NCBI GenBank assembly: GCA_031771865.1
Contig: JASISA010000041.1
Location: forward strand, 2,604,001-2,668,000
From: Nothophaeocryptopus gaeumannii
Lineage: Eukaryota; Ascomycota; Dothideomycetes; Mycosphaerellales; Mycosphaerellaceae
DNA length: 64,000 nucleotides
Direction of reading: 5' to 3'
Part shown: positions 1-10,599 of the stretch, piece by piece
Layout: every line of letters begins with the position of its first letter
Numbering within the stretch: the stretch's first letter is position 1
Notes under the pieces: generated by a model
Seen by the model: the letters and a program-made list of their open reading frames with translations, nothing else
What the model was told of the DNA's origin: nothing
The model's database searches: none
Translations under genes and position numbers: made by a program

Positions 1-240
1 AACCAGTAGCAGCGTCCGACAGAGTAACTCGTCATCGAGAGGCCAGAGACAGGCCTACAACAGTGGGGCACGCCGATACTGATGGTATGTGAAATGGCAC
101 CGATGGGCCTCACAGTAGTGCCGGCCCGTTAGCCTCGCGCGAGGAGTAGCCGACAGTCGCTATTATGGGGTGCGTTGACACGGCAATTAGACATTGTAAC
201 TCTCTTACAGCCTGTCTCCGGACTGACAGCAAAATGTGGA

Positions 241-294
241 CAGTCTTGGCGCTGAGCACACCCGCGCTGTCCCCTTTTTGCTGTCACCCCCTTG
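241..294 (+). repeat. Degraded dispersed repeat, copy 1
   Basis: This segment and 1107-1160 align over about 54 bases with roughly 87 percent identity. The centre, around GGCGCTGAGCACACCCGCGC, is identical, and a pyrimidine-rich tail ends in CCCCCTTG in both. The similarity fades upstream, although both copies have a CTCCGGAC motif 20-30 bases earlier. Both are in the same orientation. They look like remnants of one dispersed element; no coding potential or terminal inverted repeat is visible. Confidence 0.6.
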
Positions 295-1106
295 CCTGTG
301 TTTGCTCGATCCACGCCCATTTCTTCCTTCCCACCATTCTTCGCCCTTTCAAGTTCAGCTTTGTGTGATGGTCCGGGCCTCGTATCGCATTTTGGGGCTC
401 GTACCACTATGGTGCTCAGCCTTACGCTGCATTTGATTAGTCCTAGATCCTTCGGATGAAGCTGGGGCTCGGGCGGCTAGCTGGGGCTCGGGGAATTGTC
501 GAGGTGCCCTAGCGAGCGTAGCTTACGTACAATGTATGCAATTCTTGCAGAACTCAGTTTGTGAATCACGAAAGAGATTTCCTTGGCTGTCGTGGTGGCA
601 GAAGCCGCCACAATACTTTGTTCCTAGGAGGTCGTAACCCTTGCGTCTAATTAGTCTCTAAGTCGATCTTAGGTCCTCATTTTACTTACACAACAACAGC
701 TACAGACTTGTTTCCCCGAACATCCGTCCGTATCGTCCGCAACCACAGACTGGGCGGCAAGGTAAAGAAGTCCTAAGCAGAGCAGAGTACGGCGGAACAT
801 ATTGATCGAAAGCCGAGAATTTAGCTGTAGGAGGAAGATCGTAGTAAAGGTTGAAATAGTAGTAGGTGTAGCTAGAAATCAGGTTGATTGAAAAACCAAC
901 TATTCAAATCGTGTGCTGTTCGAAATATATAACGACTAGTTGGGTGACTGGTGAGCATTGCTCTATCTCGGCTTCTTAGACATGTCTGCGATGTAGCCAA
1001 TCAAAGCACTGAGTGTACTCTATTGAACTCCTCGTAGAACGGAGTATTGCTAGTTTATGCTGCAAGCTTGTTCTACATCGGCTCCGGACGGATAACCACA
1101 CAGGCA

Positions 1107-1160
1107 CAGTTCTGGCGCTGAGCACACCCGCGCTGTTCCCTTTTGATTGTCTCCCCCTTG
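1107..1160 (+). repeat. Degraded dispersed repeat, copy 2
   Basis: Second copy of the element at 241-294, same orientation, with scattered substitutions (for example TTCCC for CCCC) and one-base length differences in the T run. It lies in otherwise featureless DNA 0.8 kb from the first copy. Confidence 0.6.
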
Positions 1161-1931
1161 ATCGGGTAGAGCAGCAAAGCTAGCAGAGACCATTCTTCCT
1201 TGCGCGGTGATGCCGGAATGCCTGAGCCAAGATCACGCGTGACACGTCATTTCTACGAGGGAATGGGAACGAGATAGAGCATTGCCTCCTTTCAACATAG
1301 TGTGTCTAGATATATATATCGCTACCTAAGACCTTCCATTACGTGGTAGACTAGGCGATGTATGTGACGAGGAGAGACCCAGTCTACACGGACACGCCGG
1401 AAGCACTCGGTAAAACGCGTTCCAAAAGGCTAATCCAAACGAAGGGCAAGTGCTACTTCCAACTAGCTTTGTAGGTACGGAGTGAGATATAATCTAAAGC
1501 AACTACCCAGCTCCTTGTAAGTATACATAGGCTTCGGCGAGGTGTCCTTACAGTTTTGGTTTTTGAAGCTTACAGGATGTGCAAGGACATGCGCGGATGA
1601 TGTTTCAGTTACCTGACTGAGAGGCGGAGATATCGGCCAACTGTGCGTGAGAAGGCGAAGGCTCTGGCGCGACAAGCGCTTGTGGCGGGCTATCAGATTC
1701 GATGAATGGAGTAGACAGAATCACAATGCCACATCTCAAGCTAAGATCCAAGATCCCTTTGTATGCTGTGCTGCATCTCAGCCTGCCACCCAATCCCACA
1801 AGCTCGATTCTCTCGCATGTGACGGCCAAAACGTTGCCAAGTCAACTCTACAAACGGCCAGCACAATCTCAAATTCTTCGTGACTTCTCCCCGGCTTTCC
1901 CACCGCATCATCGGCACACACTCTCAGCAAA

Positions 1932-2580
1932 ATGTCCACCTACAACGCCCGTGATCGCAGAACCAGCTTCCTCGACCTCTCCGCCGAGCTCAGAAATGAA
2001 ATTTACTCCCTCAGCGGATGCCTCAAGCGCGTGCTCTGTAAAGGATGTAACCGCATCATGTCTAAAGATTTCCACGACCTTCATCTTGCGGAATGTCGGA
2101 AGATTTTTCTTGGATTCTGCGCAGCGAGGACGTATCGATGGTAACTGCTGCACGAATGTGCATCTGCCGTCCGGCCTGCTGACAGTCATCAGCCTCCTCC
2201 CTCTACATCTCAAACCCGAAGCCATAGCGAGCTGCGGTACACCAGATGCAGAACGATTTTGTGGTCGACTCTCGCAGCCGGACCTGACCAAAGTCAGCAA
2301 GCAAGTCCGTTCAGATACACTGCCGATTTTCTACGGTGGACTTGACATTGTCATCACATGGACGGAGTGGCGCATGCCTCGAACAGCAGAAGATTGGCTA
2401 AGACGCATCGGCACTCAATATGCCAGCCTGCTAAGGCACATTCGCGTAAATGCTAAGCCTTTCGCTCGAGATCATGCGGTGATACCAGCGCTTGCTGAAC
2501 TTGGAGTGAAAACGGAGGATGTGGTGTTGGAAGAGCGGAATAGGAAGAGGGCCAAGCGAGGAAGGGTTAGAGGGGGATAG
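1932..2580 (+). CDS. 2EXR/F-box-like fungal protein, gene model uncertain
   Basis: The start at 1932 opens a frame whose residues 14-25 read LDLSAELRNEIY, the hallmark of the fungal F-box-like/2EXR family. The family's second hallmark, a segment like TKVSKQVRSDTLPIFYGG, lies about 120 codons on but in a different frame, which stays open to the stop at 2578-2580 and ends in a basic tail. An intron whose length is 1 modulo 3, somewhere in 2030-2185, would join the two, but no donor/acceptor pair I tried gives the right phase cleanly. A GTAACT...GACAG pair at 2141-2185 is a good-looking intron but keeps the wrong frame. Either the splice is unusual or the gene carries a frameshift. The role is probably a substrate adaptor; the substrate is unknown. 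Confidence 0.5.
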
Positions 2581-3348
2581 CACTCCTGGAATGGAGGACG
2601 TCGGGCTGGAAGGTGTCAGAATGCACAATAGAAAGAGCCGAGGTATCTGCAAGGCGGCACGATGAGCTTGAGGACCTTTCCAGATTGACCGCGTGCATGC
2701 CAAATAGCTGCTGTATGTCGACGGCACCTGCGCGAGTAAGAGAACTGGGAAGAGCTTGACGGCATTGTCGCTAGAAGTGGATAGATTGCGATCCAATGTT
2801 GCGTCGACAGCGCCACCCGCATGAAGATGCTGTCTTTTACGGGGCTGTACCATTGGCGACGATGTGACCCAGAAATGACAACCAGCTCGCCAACGGCCAG
2901 TGCGACTCCCAGAAAACTTCTTCATTTTTACTCCCTGCCTATGTGTTTTCTGGCCAGTCTCGGCTCGATGTTTTACATGCGGCGGGTGAGCGTCCAAAGC
3001 AGGGTGCGAAGCCGGCCGAACTCTGTGTCGCAGAGCGCTTGCAGGGCTTTGGCAGAATCCTGGACACCATCATAACATCAGCAGAACACATCGCGTGACA
3101 ATTGTATTGGATAGCCATATTTGGTGATAGAAACTTTCATTGCCCAGCTGTAACTACACCCTCAGCATATCAACGCCAGGCCAGTGTCCACCCTCTCTTA
3201 TTCGGTGGCACCAGGCTATCATGCAGGCAGAAAGAGCACTCGCACCATGCAGCAGATGCCAGTAGCCGGCAAGTGAAAGGCGTAACCGAGACCCATTGCA
3301 CCAAGTCCTGCCGTTTTTCCACGTCGTCGTATCGTGCGTGCGAATCGT
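2581..3348. other. Intergenic region between F-box-like gene and rps24
   Basis: No supported gene is seen. The several short open frames on both strands have no recognisable motifs and no fungal splice signals. The right-hand part contains the 3' untranslated region of the minus-strand rps24 gene. Confidence 0.5.
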
Positions 3349-3942
3349 TTATTTCTTCTTGTCCTTGGCTGGGCCCTTGGTCTTTGCGGTACCGCGGAAC
3401 TCCTTGGATCGGTTCTTGCGTTGCTTGCCTGTTTCCCATATCATCAGCATTTGTCCCATTTATCCCATGCCCCACCAGCTGCTTCTGATTTCCCGAGTAT
3501 ACTCACGCTGCTGTCTGCTGGCCTTCTCGATCTTGCTTGCCTGGCCGTATCGCACAAGTCTGTAGTGTGGCTCGAACTTCTTCATGGCCTCGCCGGAGTC
3601 GTAGAGGAGAGCGAAACCAGTGCTCTTGCCGCCTCCGTATTGTGTCCGGAAGCCAAAGACGGAGACCTGGTCCTTGTTGGTCTTGTAAAGACCGGCGAGC
3701 TTCTCACGAAGCTCATCCTTGGATACGTTCGGGCGCGATGGGTGGAGAACGTCACTATAGATGCTATATTAGTACAAATACTCGATCGAATGTCGTCGTC
3801 GCGTGGTAGAAGCGGTGGTGGTGGTGTTCGATGATGCGGCGATTGGGCTGATAGGTGATACGCACACAACCATCTGCTTGCGGCCCAGAAGAGGGTTGCG
3901 GATAAACTTGCGCGTGCGCAGAGTCACCTGGGATTCCGACAT
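3349..3942 (-). CDS. rps24: 40S ribosomal protein eS24
   Basis: Component of the small ribosomal subunit. Three exons on the minus strand, 3942-3866, 3754-3507 and 3428-3349, give 134 residues, the usual length for eS24. Introns are 111 nt (3755-3865, GTGCGT...TATAG) and 78 nt (3429-3506, GTGAGT...AACAG). The protein begins MSESQVTLRTRKFIRN, continues through KQMVVDVLHPSRP and VFGFRTQYGGGKSTGFALLYDS, and ends in the basic tail KNRSKEFRGTAKTKGPAKDK typical of the family. The start is the only ATG giving the conserved TLRTRKFIRNPLLGRKQ N-terminus. The gene is divergent from the EF2 methyltransferase gene at 4446, with about 500 bp between the two starts. Very secure. Confidence 0.97.
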
Positions 3943-4445
3943 GATTGCGGTCGATTGGTGATGCCGGGGCGGTATTCGGTGGTGGTGTCGTCGGAGCGCT
4001 GGTCCTGATCAATCGAATTCACGAAGTCTTCCTTGCCATCCAGCCGACGTCGAATTTGAGTGCCAAGCCCGCCGCACAAAGTGGGTGCCGGGTCTTGCCG
4101 CGACTATGCGTCAAACCTGAGGCAGCTTTGCATTCCAACCTCAGAGCTTTCACAAGTCCAACCAAACCAGTACAGCTACCACCATGATCTCTTGAGCATT
4201 CTCATCTCTCGCACACTACTCGTTTGTCGCGTACCCCCTACTAATCGAAGACGACTTCACCGTGCTTCCACCCTCAAAGCGTGCCAACGCTTCGCCTATT
4301 CGACATCCAAAGAACGCGCGATCGCACGGCCCTTCAAACAACGCTGTTCTGCGTCTCTGACATTTGAACGTACCTGTCTGAGCGGGAATACTGTTACTAC
4401 GCAGAACTTGTTATTTGAAGAGGGCTCCCATCTGTTCAGTCCATC

Positions 4446-5721
4446 ATGGACAGCATTGATCCGCAGCTGCTTCTCTTCCGGAGGCAGTACTTCCAGCTAT
4501 TCGAACCGGACTTCCTGGCTTGGCCGCCGAAGCCTCTCCTACGGGATGCTGCAATTCAATCATGGATACACGCCAACTTCTTCAATGCAGAGAAGAATCC
4601 GTACCTTCCTGGTGACCGCTATCAATTCCGAGTCCTGAAGCCATTGCTCGCCAAGATCGAGAAGGCAATTGAAGATCCAGAAGAAGACGTAGGTGGAGCT
4701 TCATTTCTTACTTCTTCTCATAATTCTTGCTTCCATCCTATTCTGATTCGTTTCGGTCGTGCAGGACATATCCGACCACCTTGTGACCCATCTTTCAAAA
4801 CTTATGAGCGACCTCCCTCCGGAGCTCACAGCAGTACAGCAGAAGTCGTATGTGACATTCAGCTGCTTGCCGCCAAATTACAGGGGTGGCGATGATGCTC
4901 AGAAAGAGCCCACTATTACATTACTGGAACGCCGCAATCTGATCTCTGGCTCCTTGACTACAGGCTTCCGTACCTGGGAAGCCGCTCTCCACCTTGGATC
5001 TTACCTCCTCATGCCAGCAGGCCGAAGTCTTATCAGTGGCAAAAGTGTGTTGGAACTAGGAGCCGGCACCGGCTTTCTAGCCATTCTCGCTGCAAAGCAC
5101 CTCGACGCGAAACATGTCACAACCACTGACGGTGATGAGGGCGTTGTGGAGGCATTGCGAGAAAACCTGTTCTTGAACGGCCTCGATAACGACGACAGAG
5201 TCATCACCAGCATACTACGATGGGGTCAAGGCTTGAAGGGCACTTGGGTTCAGGAAGACTGCGAGGCCTGGCCATATGACATAGTCATTGGTGCTGACAT
5301 TGTGAGTCTTTCTCTTCAATCGGCATGAACCGCTTGACTAATTCAGAACAGACGTACGAGAAGGTGGCAATATCAGCATTAGTTGCGACCTTACGCTTTC
5401 TGTTTGACCTTCGACCGAACTTGCAAGTGATCATTGCAGGCGCGGTAAGAAACCCAGAGACGTTTGAGACATTTAGGCAAGCTTGCTGTGAGTTCTCTTA
5501 TGCGAAAATGCTGTTGCTTGCTCCTTCCAGGCAGCATAGCCCTTTGAACTGCTGCAGAGTCTCCGTACCTCATTTGTAATCCACTAACTTTGTCTATAGT
5601 ACGCAACAAGTTCCATATCGCCGAGATCGACTTCCAACCCAAACCAATTCGCGAACAGTCTTCTTTGTTCTACGCAAGTGTTGCACCGCTGAAGATACTC
5701 TCTATCAAACGAGGTGAATGA
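4446..5721 (+). CDS. EFM3: Elongation factor 2 lysine methyltransferase (FAM86/Efm3 family)
   Basis: A 7-beta-strand SAM-dependent methyltransferase of the FAM86/EEF2KMT family, which in yeast trimethylates a lysine of elongation factor 2. Four exons, 4446-4688, 4765-5301, 5352-5487 and 5600-5721, give 345 residues, close to yeast Efm3. The N-terminal FAM86 region includes QYFQLFEPDFLAWP. Then come the family signature LISGSLTTGFRTWEAAL, SAM motif I VLELGAGTGFLAILAA (about residue 175), an acidic post-I loop (TTTDGDE) and the motif GADITYE formed across the 5302-5351 intron. All introns have good donors (GTAGGT, GTGAGT, GTGAGT), and the phases join without loss. It faces rps24 across a shared 500-bp promoter, so both divergent genes serve translation. 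Confidence 0.92.
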
Positions 5722-6108
5722 AGCAGTCATGACGAGGATGTACATTCACTCAACGCCCGTAGTACTTCGTTGCTATGGAGCATGTGAAGAGCAACCCGCT
5801 CCTTCACTCAATCCCAGCCTCTTGATTATACTTTCTTCTTAACAGACTGCCACTAAATAAAACCTACCACAACTTCTCTTCTTGGAGCAGCACAAAGCAT
5901 CAACAGGCCTTTGACTCTCCGACCAACTCCGAGCGCCACAGCACCAACCTTTTTCAAACTCTGTATAACGATACCTCCGCAACAAATACGGCACTCACAC
6001 CATACCTCGAGCTCCGCTTTGGTCTTGCTCACACTTTCCCCTTTGACTCGAACAATTACTTGGTCGCTGAGCCTTCCCCCATACAATTTCTTCCTACTCG
6101 ACTTCAAA
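5722..6108. other. Intergenic region upstream of RS-kinase
   Basis: This 387-bp gap holds the 3' end of the Efm3 transcript and, from about 5830, a pyrimidine- and CTC-rich stretch typical of fungal 5' untranslated regions leading to the kinase start at 6109. No other feature is seen. Confidence 0.5.
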
Positions 6109-7800
6109 ATGGATCCTTGGGGATTCGGTCCTGGTGTAGCGCAGCAGTTCCACAACGGAATGCCAGTGCGTGCCGTTGGAAACCGTCCTCCTGGTCACGG
6201 ACGCTGGGGTGCCCCGATGCGACGAGGTGGTCCGGCGATGATGGCTGGTCCAAGCATGATGGGCGCTCCGGGCATGGATCCGAGAATTATGGCTCGAGCA
6301 CAGATGATGAGAGAAGCCCGCATGCGCGGACAGCTTCCGCCCGGGATGCAGCCCGGTGGTATGCCTCGAGCTTGTATGGAGCAACTCGCTCGCGGCATTG
6401 AAACCCTCGGAATGCCTGGTCGCGGTGCAATGGGCCCAGATCGAATGACGCCTCGCGATGGTCGACAGCCTGGCCAGTACTTTGATCCATCTCGAATGCG
6501 TGGTCGTGCGCCGACTCCTCGTCGCCAGCTACATGGCTTTGGTAATGCTTTTGACCAGGGTCGCTCCCGGTCACGAAGCCATGGCCAGCGTCATCGCTCG
6601 CGGTCAAGAGGCCGCAGCTACCACGATCGCTCACTGTCAAGAGGCCGTCGATATTTCGAGAGCAGCCGCAGCCGAGGTCGCTCCCAATCTCGCAGTCGCA
6701 GCGTTCTCCAGCAGTCTCCCTTGCGATCACGCTCTCGCTCTCGGCGCAGCAGTCGACATGTCGGCTTCTCGCCTGGAGCTCCAGGTATGCGCGAATTTGG
6801 CTCTCGCTCCCCTCCTGGACGAATTGCTGGTCGTAAAGACAGGTACGGCGGTATTCGTGGGGCGCGAGTCCGTGGCAAGGGCATTCCTATCGACGTTTAC
6901 GAGAAGGTGAAAACGCTAGCGAGAGGTGGCATGTCCAAGGAGCTCATGGTTGTCCGAGAAATGAAAACTGGAAGGCTGTGGGTAGAAAAGCGCATCAGCG
7001 TCGAGGACAGTGACCGAACTTACTCTACTCGGGAGTACCTGGCCCTGAAGACCGTCAAGGACGAGTACGGCCCAAGGGGTCACTTATCGTACATGCACGA
7101 GTTCCGGATGGATCGTAACTCCATGATCGCCAGCGTTATCATCGATTACTGCGATCTTGGCTCTCTGGGCGGCTTCTTAGAGAAAGCGGTCAAGGACTAG
7201 GTCGGGTACGTCGGCGAGACTTACGTCTGGAATGTTCTTCAAGGCGTCGCCAAGGGCCTCGCATTCCTCCATGACGGTATCAAGACAATCCAACCAGGGC
7301 ACAAAGTCGAAAAGCCATCTACCAACTGGAACACGATCGTCCACCTCGACATAAAGCCACAGAATATCTTACTCTCCTCCTCCGATGTTCCCTGCGGCGG
7401 CATGCCCCGCGTGGTTCTCGCTGACTTCGGCTGCGCCGTCACAGCCAACCACATCAAGCGAGGCAAAGAGCAAGATCGCCAGCAACCATGCGGGACGGCG
7501 GAATGATACCCTCCAGAGGGCGACGTCTCTCTCGGGCCCCAAGGTAGCTACGGCACCAAGATGGATATGTGGCAGCTTGGAGTTACGGCCCACTTGTTGT
7601 GCACACCGACGCCACACCTGAATCGGCAGAGGGTGCTGAGCTCACTGGCCGGACGTGAGCCATTGCACGGCTATGGCCAGAGACTGAATATCATCGTCAA
7701 GGATATCACGCGGCAGGACTTCAAGGAGCGGGCGCCCGCGAGAGATGTTGCGGCTTTCGCTTCCAAGGTCTTCTACGAGAAGTTGCAGAATCGGGACTAA
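6109..7800 (+). pseudogene. RS-rich serine/threonine protein kinase with two in-frame stops
   Basis: One frame runs from ATG 6109 to the stop at 7798-7800 and is interrupted only by TAG at 7198-7200 and TGA near 7504. The first 130 residues are Gly/Met/Pro/Arg-rich, followed by an arginine-serine (RS) region at about 140-245, unusual on a kinase and reminiscent of splicing-associated proteins. The kinase domain starts near residue 257. It has VEKRISVED in the small lobe, VHLDIKPQNILL as catalytic loop (HLD in place of HRD) and LADFGCAV as the DFG loop. A CGTAE-stop-YPPEG segment stands where CGT(A/P)EYYPPEG is expected, followed by MDMWQLGV. Both stops sit inside conserved blocks and no splice pair removes them. 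The gene is therefore probably dead, or makes a product lacking the large lobe. The stops could come from CAG/TGG and CGA/TGG. Confidence 0.75.
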
Positions 7801-8841
7801 ACGAAAAGGGTGATGGTACGAAAGGAGAATGGGAATGAGAAGGATGAGGGTCTTGGAAAAGGTTACAGACCACAAGAACAGCACAATATCCCTTATCGTA
7901 GAGACAGATTGGGATGGCGAGTCCCATTCCTGGATTCAAAGAATAGCAGTGGGATGATGAGATCGGTCTAGACAGAGAGGATTTCGAAGTATAGACCTTG
8001 AGTTCTCCGCACGTTCTGCTGTTGTCCATGCCATTGGTCTCGCGTCCGGTCTTAGGTAGCAGGTGGCAACCGAACGAGACCCATCGACGCATGACCATGA
8101 CCTCTTTATCCTTAGCCGGAGCAGGTGGCGGAGAAACCTGGGACAGGAGTGGAGACGTCCAGGCGGAATGAGCAACTGAAGGGGTCGCAGTCGTTGTACG
8201 AGTAGGAGATGTACCATTCGAGGGAGTTTTCGAGATTATATTGGCGAGGAACGAAGGATGGGGAGGCGAGGGTCGGGGTGAGGAAGCGGAGCGAAGCGAA
8301 GAGGGTGGGGAGGGACATTGCTTGTTGAAGGTGTTTGTGATTGAAAGTACATCAAAATGCGTGAGAATGAAGTGGTCAGTGTTTGGACAAGAAGATCATT
8401 CGTTGTCTGTGAAGTTAATCTTAAATCTCATTCCCTTGCCGAGACGACTCATGCCTATGCCCAGAACAATTCTTCAGCACATGTGATGTGCTCTTGAACG
8501 ATGAACGAGCGAATATGTCTAACTGAGGCGGATATACTCTCGTACAGTACGACCTCGCGCATACATCGTAATGGTCTTTGCGACCGCGTAATCTGGCCCT
8601 GTGTGTGGTACTTAGATGCCTGAAACGCCGAAGGCAATTCAAGGGAGACTTGATTGCCAAATGCAGCTGCCCAGGACTTGATCAAGATCTCAATGGCCGA
8701 GAAAGCGCATTGCCAAGTCTTAAAAGACTGAAATTCATGCTGCGGATGAATGAATCTGCCAGATTGATTGTTAGGCGGAGGAGTACGGGATCGAAGCATG
8801 GATGAGGCCTAGCGGGAAACGCCCACTTGCGGAGAAAATGC
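7801..8841. other. Gap between kinase and P450; one weak secreted-protein candidate
   Basis: Apart from the weak minus-strand candidate at 8112-8318, nothing recognisable is present. Several short overlapping frames have no motif. Confidence 0.45.
8112..8318 (-). CDS. Possible small secreted protein or remnant
   Basis: A 68-codon frame starting at 8318 has an N-terminal hydrophobic stretch that could be a signal peptide (MSLPTLFASLRFLTPTLAS). It is followed by a segment rich in Tyr, Asp and Cys with the pattern YNDCDPFSCSF and ending FSATCSG. Small secreted fungal proteins often look like this, with paired cysteines. No intron or downstream exon can be assigned with confidence. It could be the first exon of a larger gene or a decayed copy. 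Confidence 0.3.
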   Translation of the reverse strand: MSLPTLFASLRFLTPTLASPSFVPRQYNLENSLEWYISYSYNDCDPFSCSFRLDVSTPVPGFSATCSG

Positions 8842-10503
8842 TCACATATTCTCCTTGCCTTCAGCATCATCCCTCCTCTTAACGCTTACCCACAGCGGGC
8901 CCTTCTCCCACACGATGAACGTCTTCTGATCACTCCACTCCTCCTGACCAGGCCTCAACTCAAAATCAAAGTCAATCAAAACCGTAGCGAGAATGAGCCG
9001 CATCTCGTGCCAAGCAAAATTCTGCGAGAAGATTAGACGGCAGGGCAGAAGGCGGCTAGCACACATCCACAATGGATGAAGGCAGTCACTTACCTTTCCA
9101 ACACATCCTCTCAATCCCGTACTGAACGGTTCAAAAGCCCCCAAACAATCCTCCTTAAACTTCTCATCTCCCAACCATCTTTCCGGGTGAAACTCTTTCG
9201 GGTCCCTCCAAAGCTGCTCATCTCTATACGTCGCAAGATGATAGATAGCTACCCTCGTCCCCTCAGGCATGTAATACCCTCTCACCTTCGCGCCTCCCTT
9301 AGGCACGAATCTCGGAAACCCGATGGGCGCGGGAGGGTATATTCTCAAGCCTTCTTTGAGGATGGCGTTTAAGAGGGCGTGGGATTGGAGGGAGGACATG
9401 TCAATTGACGAAGAAGTTGGGAATTGGGAGCGGAGGTCGGCGGTGAGCTTTGCAAGCCATTCAGGGTTGCGGAGGAGGTAGAAGAAGAGACCGGAGAGTA
9501 GGGTTGCGGTGGTCTCCGTTCCGGCGATCATGAGTTCGCTGGCGATCGAGTAGCGTTCTGGTTGGGAGATGAGTCCTGCTGTGGCTGAGCCGGATGTTAT
9601 GAGAGACCAGATATCGGGTTGTTTGGGTTCTTTGGCTAGTCGGTCGTCAACTCTGTCGACCAAGAAGCGATGGTGATTGGCTGAATGTCGGCGGACAGAA
9701 GGGATGCACATCAAGAGACTTTTGATTGTGGAAGCCAAGGAGCGATTGACATAGCGGATAGCCTTCAGGCGCGTTGCGTGGCGAAGAAGGGCAAAGATGA
9801 GTCGCACCCAAGGCACGTAGTCTTGTTTCTCGAGCATATGCAGAGGCTCCGAGAGTAGAAGATCGGACATGATATCGAATGTGGTACCTGAGAGAGCTGT
9901 GTTAGCATCGAATCCGTCGAGCAGGTGTTCAGACCACCCACAATTGAACATCTTGACCATATCCACAGTGTTTCCTTCGCGGGATTGGCTGTCAAGACTC
10001 CTTTGGAGCGTAGCACACCATCCCTTGAATCGTTCTTCGTACTGCTTCAATCCCTGATCACTAAAGGCCGGAGCCAGGCCCTTTCTCATCCTCAAACTCT
10101 CTACATCAGGCGCGCTGACGGGACCGTCCACCTTATTGTACGGTGGACTATACCACATGAGATCTTTTGAGAATGCGGAGACGCCTTGCGCCTTTGTGAC
10201 ATAGATCTGCTTCCAAGTTTGCGCATCTCCGATAAAACTCACGAGATCTGGAGCGAGGCGAACAACTGGTCCGTAGCGTTTGTGTAGAGCATCGACTATG
10301 ACTGCTTCATCCCCTGTCCACGTCGATTGGAGGTGAGGCAGAGTAGTGAAGGCTCTCCATCTTGGGCCGGGGACTTTAGAGAGAGAACCGTGAAAGCAGA
10401 GGACTGTACGCTTGACGAGCAAGAAAAGGCCCAGAGAACAAGTCGCGGGTATGACGAGCAAGATCGAGTTCGTGAAGAGGTGGGTGAAGAGTCCGGTCGA
10501 CAT
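8842..10503 (-). CDS. Cytochrome P450 monooxygenase
   Basis: A microsomal P450 of about 529 residues (start at 10503; another in-frame ATG at 10557 would add 18). A membrane anchor (LFTNSILLVIPATCSLGLFLL) is followed by the proline-rich hinge VPGPRWRAF. Further on come the I-helix AGTETTATLL, the K-helix ExxR in KEGLRIYPPAP, the PERF-like FHPERWLGD and the haem loop FSTGLRGCVGK. A single 72-nt intron (9022-9093, GTAAGT...CGCAG) sits just after the haem cysteine loop and joins to NFAWHEMRL. General similarity is to the isotrichodermin C-15 hydroxylase-like (CYP65-type) group, but the substrate cannot be told. It stands alone, 24 kb or more from the NRPS locus. Confidence 0.9.
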   Translation of the reverse strand: MSTGLFTHLFTNSILLVIPATCSLGLFLLVKRTVLCFHGSLSKVPGPRWRAFTTLPHLQSTWTGDEAVIVDALHKRYGPVVRLAPDLVSFIGDAQTWKQIYVTKAQGVSAFSKDLMWYSPPYNKVDGPVSAPDVESLRMRKGLAPAFSDQGLKQYEERFKGWCATLQRSLDSQSREGNTVDMVKMFNCGWSEHLLDGFDANTALSGTTFDIMSDLLLSEPLHMLEKQDYVPWVRLIFALLRHATRLKAIRYVNRSLASTIKSLLMCIPSVRRHSANHHRFLVDRVDDRLAKEPKQPDIWSLITSGSATAGLISQPERYSIASELMIAGTETTATLLSGLFFYLLRNPEWLAKLTADLRSQFPTSSSIDMSSLQSHALLNAILKEGLRIYPPAPIGFPRFVPKGGAKVRGYYMPEGTRVAIYHLATYRDEQLWRDPKEFHPERWLGDEKFKEDCLGAFEPFSTGLRGCVGKVSDCLHPLWMCASRLLPCRLIFSQNFAWHEMRLILATVLIDFDFELRPGQEEWSDQKTFIVWEKGPLWVSVKRRDDAEGKENM

Positions 10504-10599
10504 CTTTCTCAACGGCGAACGTTTCCAAGATGCTATCGCCGGCTTTTCGTTTTGCAAGGCAAGTCTTATATGTTGAAAATGCTGCAGTTTCGGCCGTAG

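Larger units (their letters stand above)
1..1931. other. Gene-poor stretch, no recognisable gene
   Basis: No reading frame here resembles a known protein and none has convincing fungal splice signals. The stretch holds two copies of a degraded 54-bp repeat (241-294 and 1107-1160), described separately, and a short AT run near 1308-1320. The remaining sequence is of mixed composition and looks like eroded intergenic or repeat-derived DNA. The first recognisable coding signal is the F-box-like motif just after 1932. Confidence 0.6.

Noticed and set aside
2141..2185. GTAACT...GACAG as the intron of the first F-box-like gene
   Set aside because: Its length of 45 nt keeps the reading frame unchanged and leads into sequence unlike the family; the true continuation is in another frame.
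2431..2997. Minus-strand 188-codon frame
   Set aside because: Overlaps the better supported F-box-like gene; composition is low-complexity and no motif is present.
8842..10503. P450 as a member of the NRPS cluster
   Set aside because: It lies 24 kb from the regulator with housekeeping and unrelated genes between; proximity gives no support.
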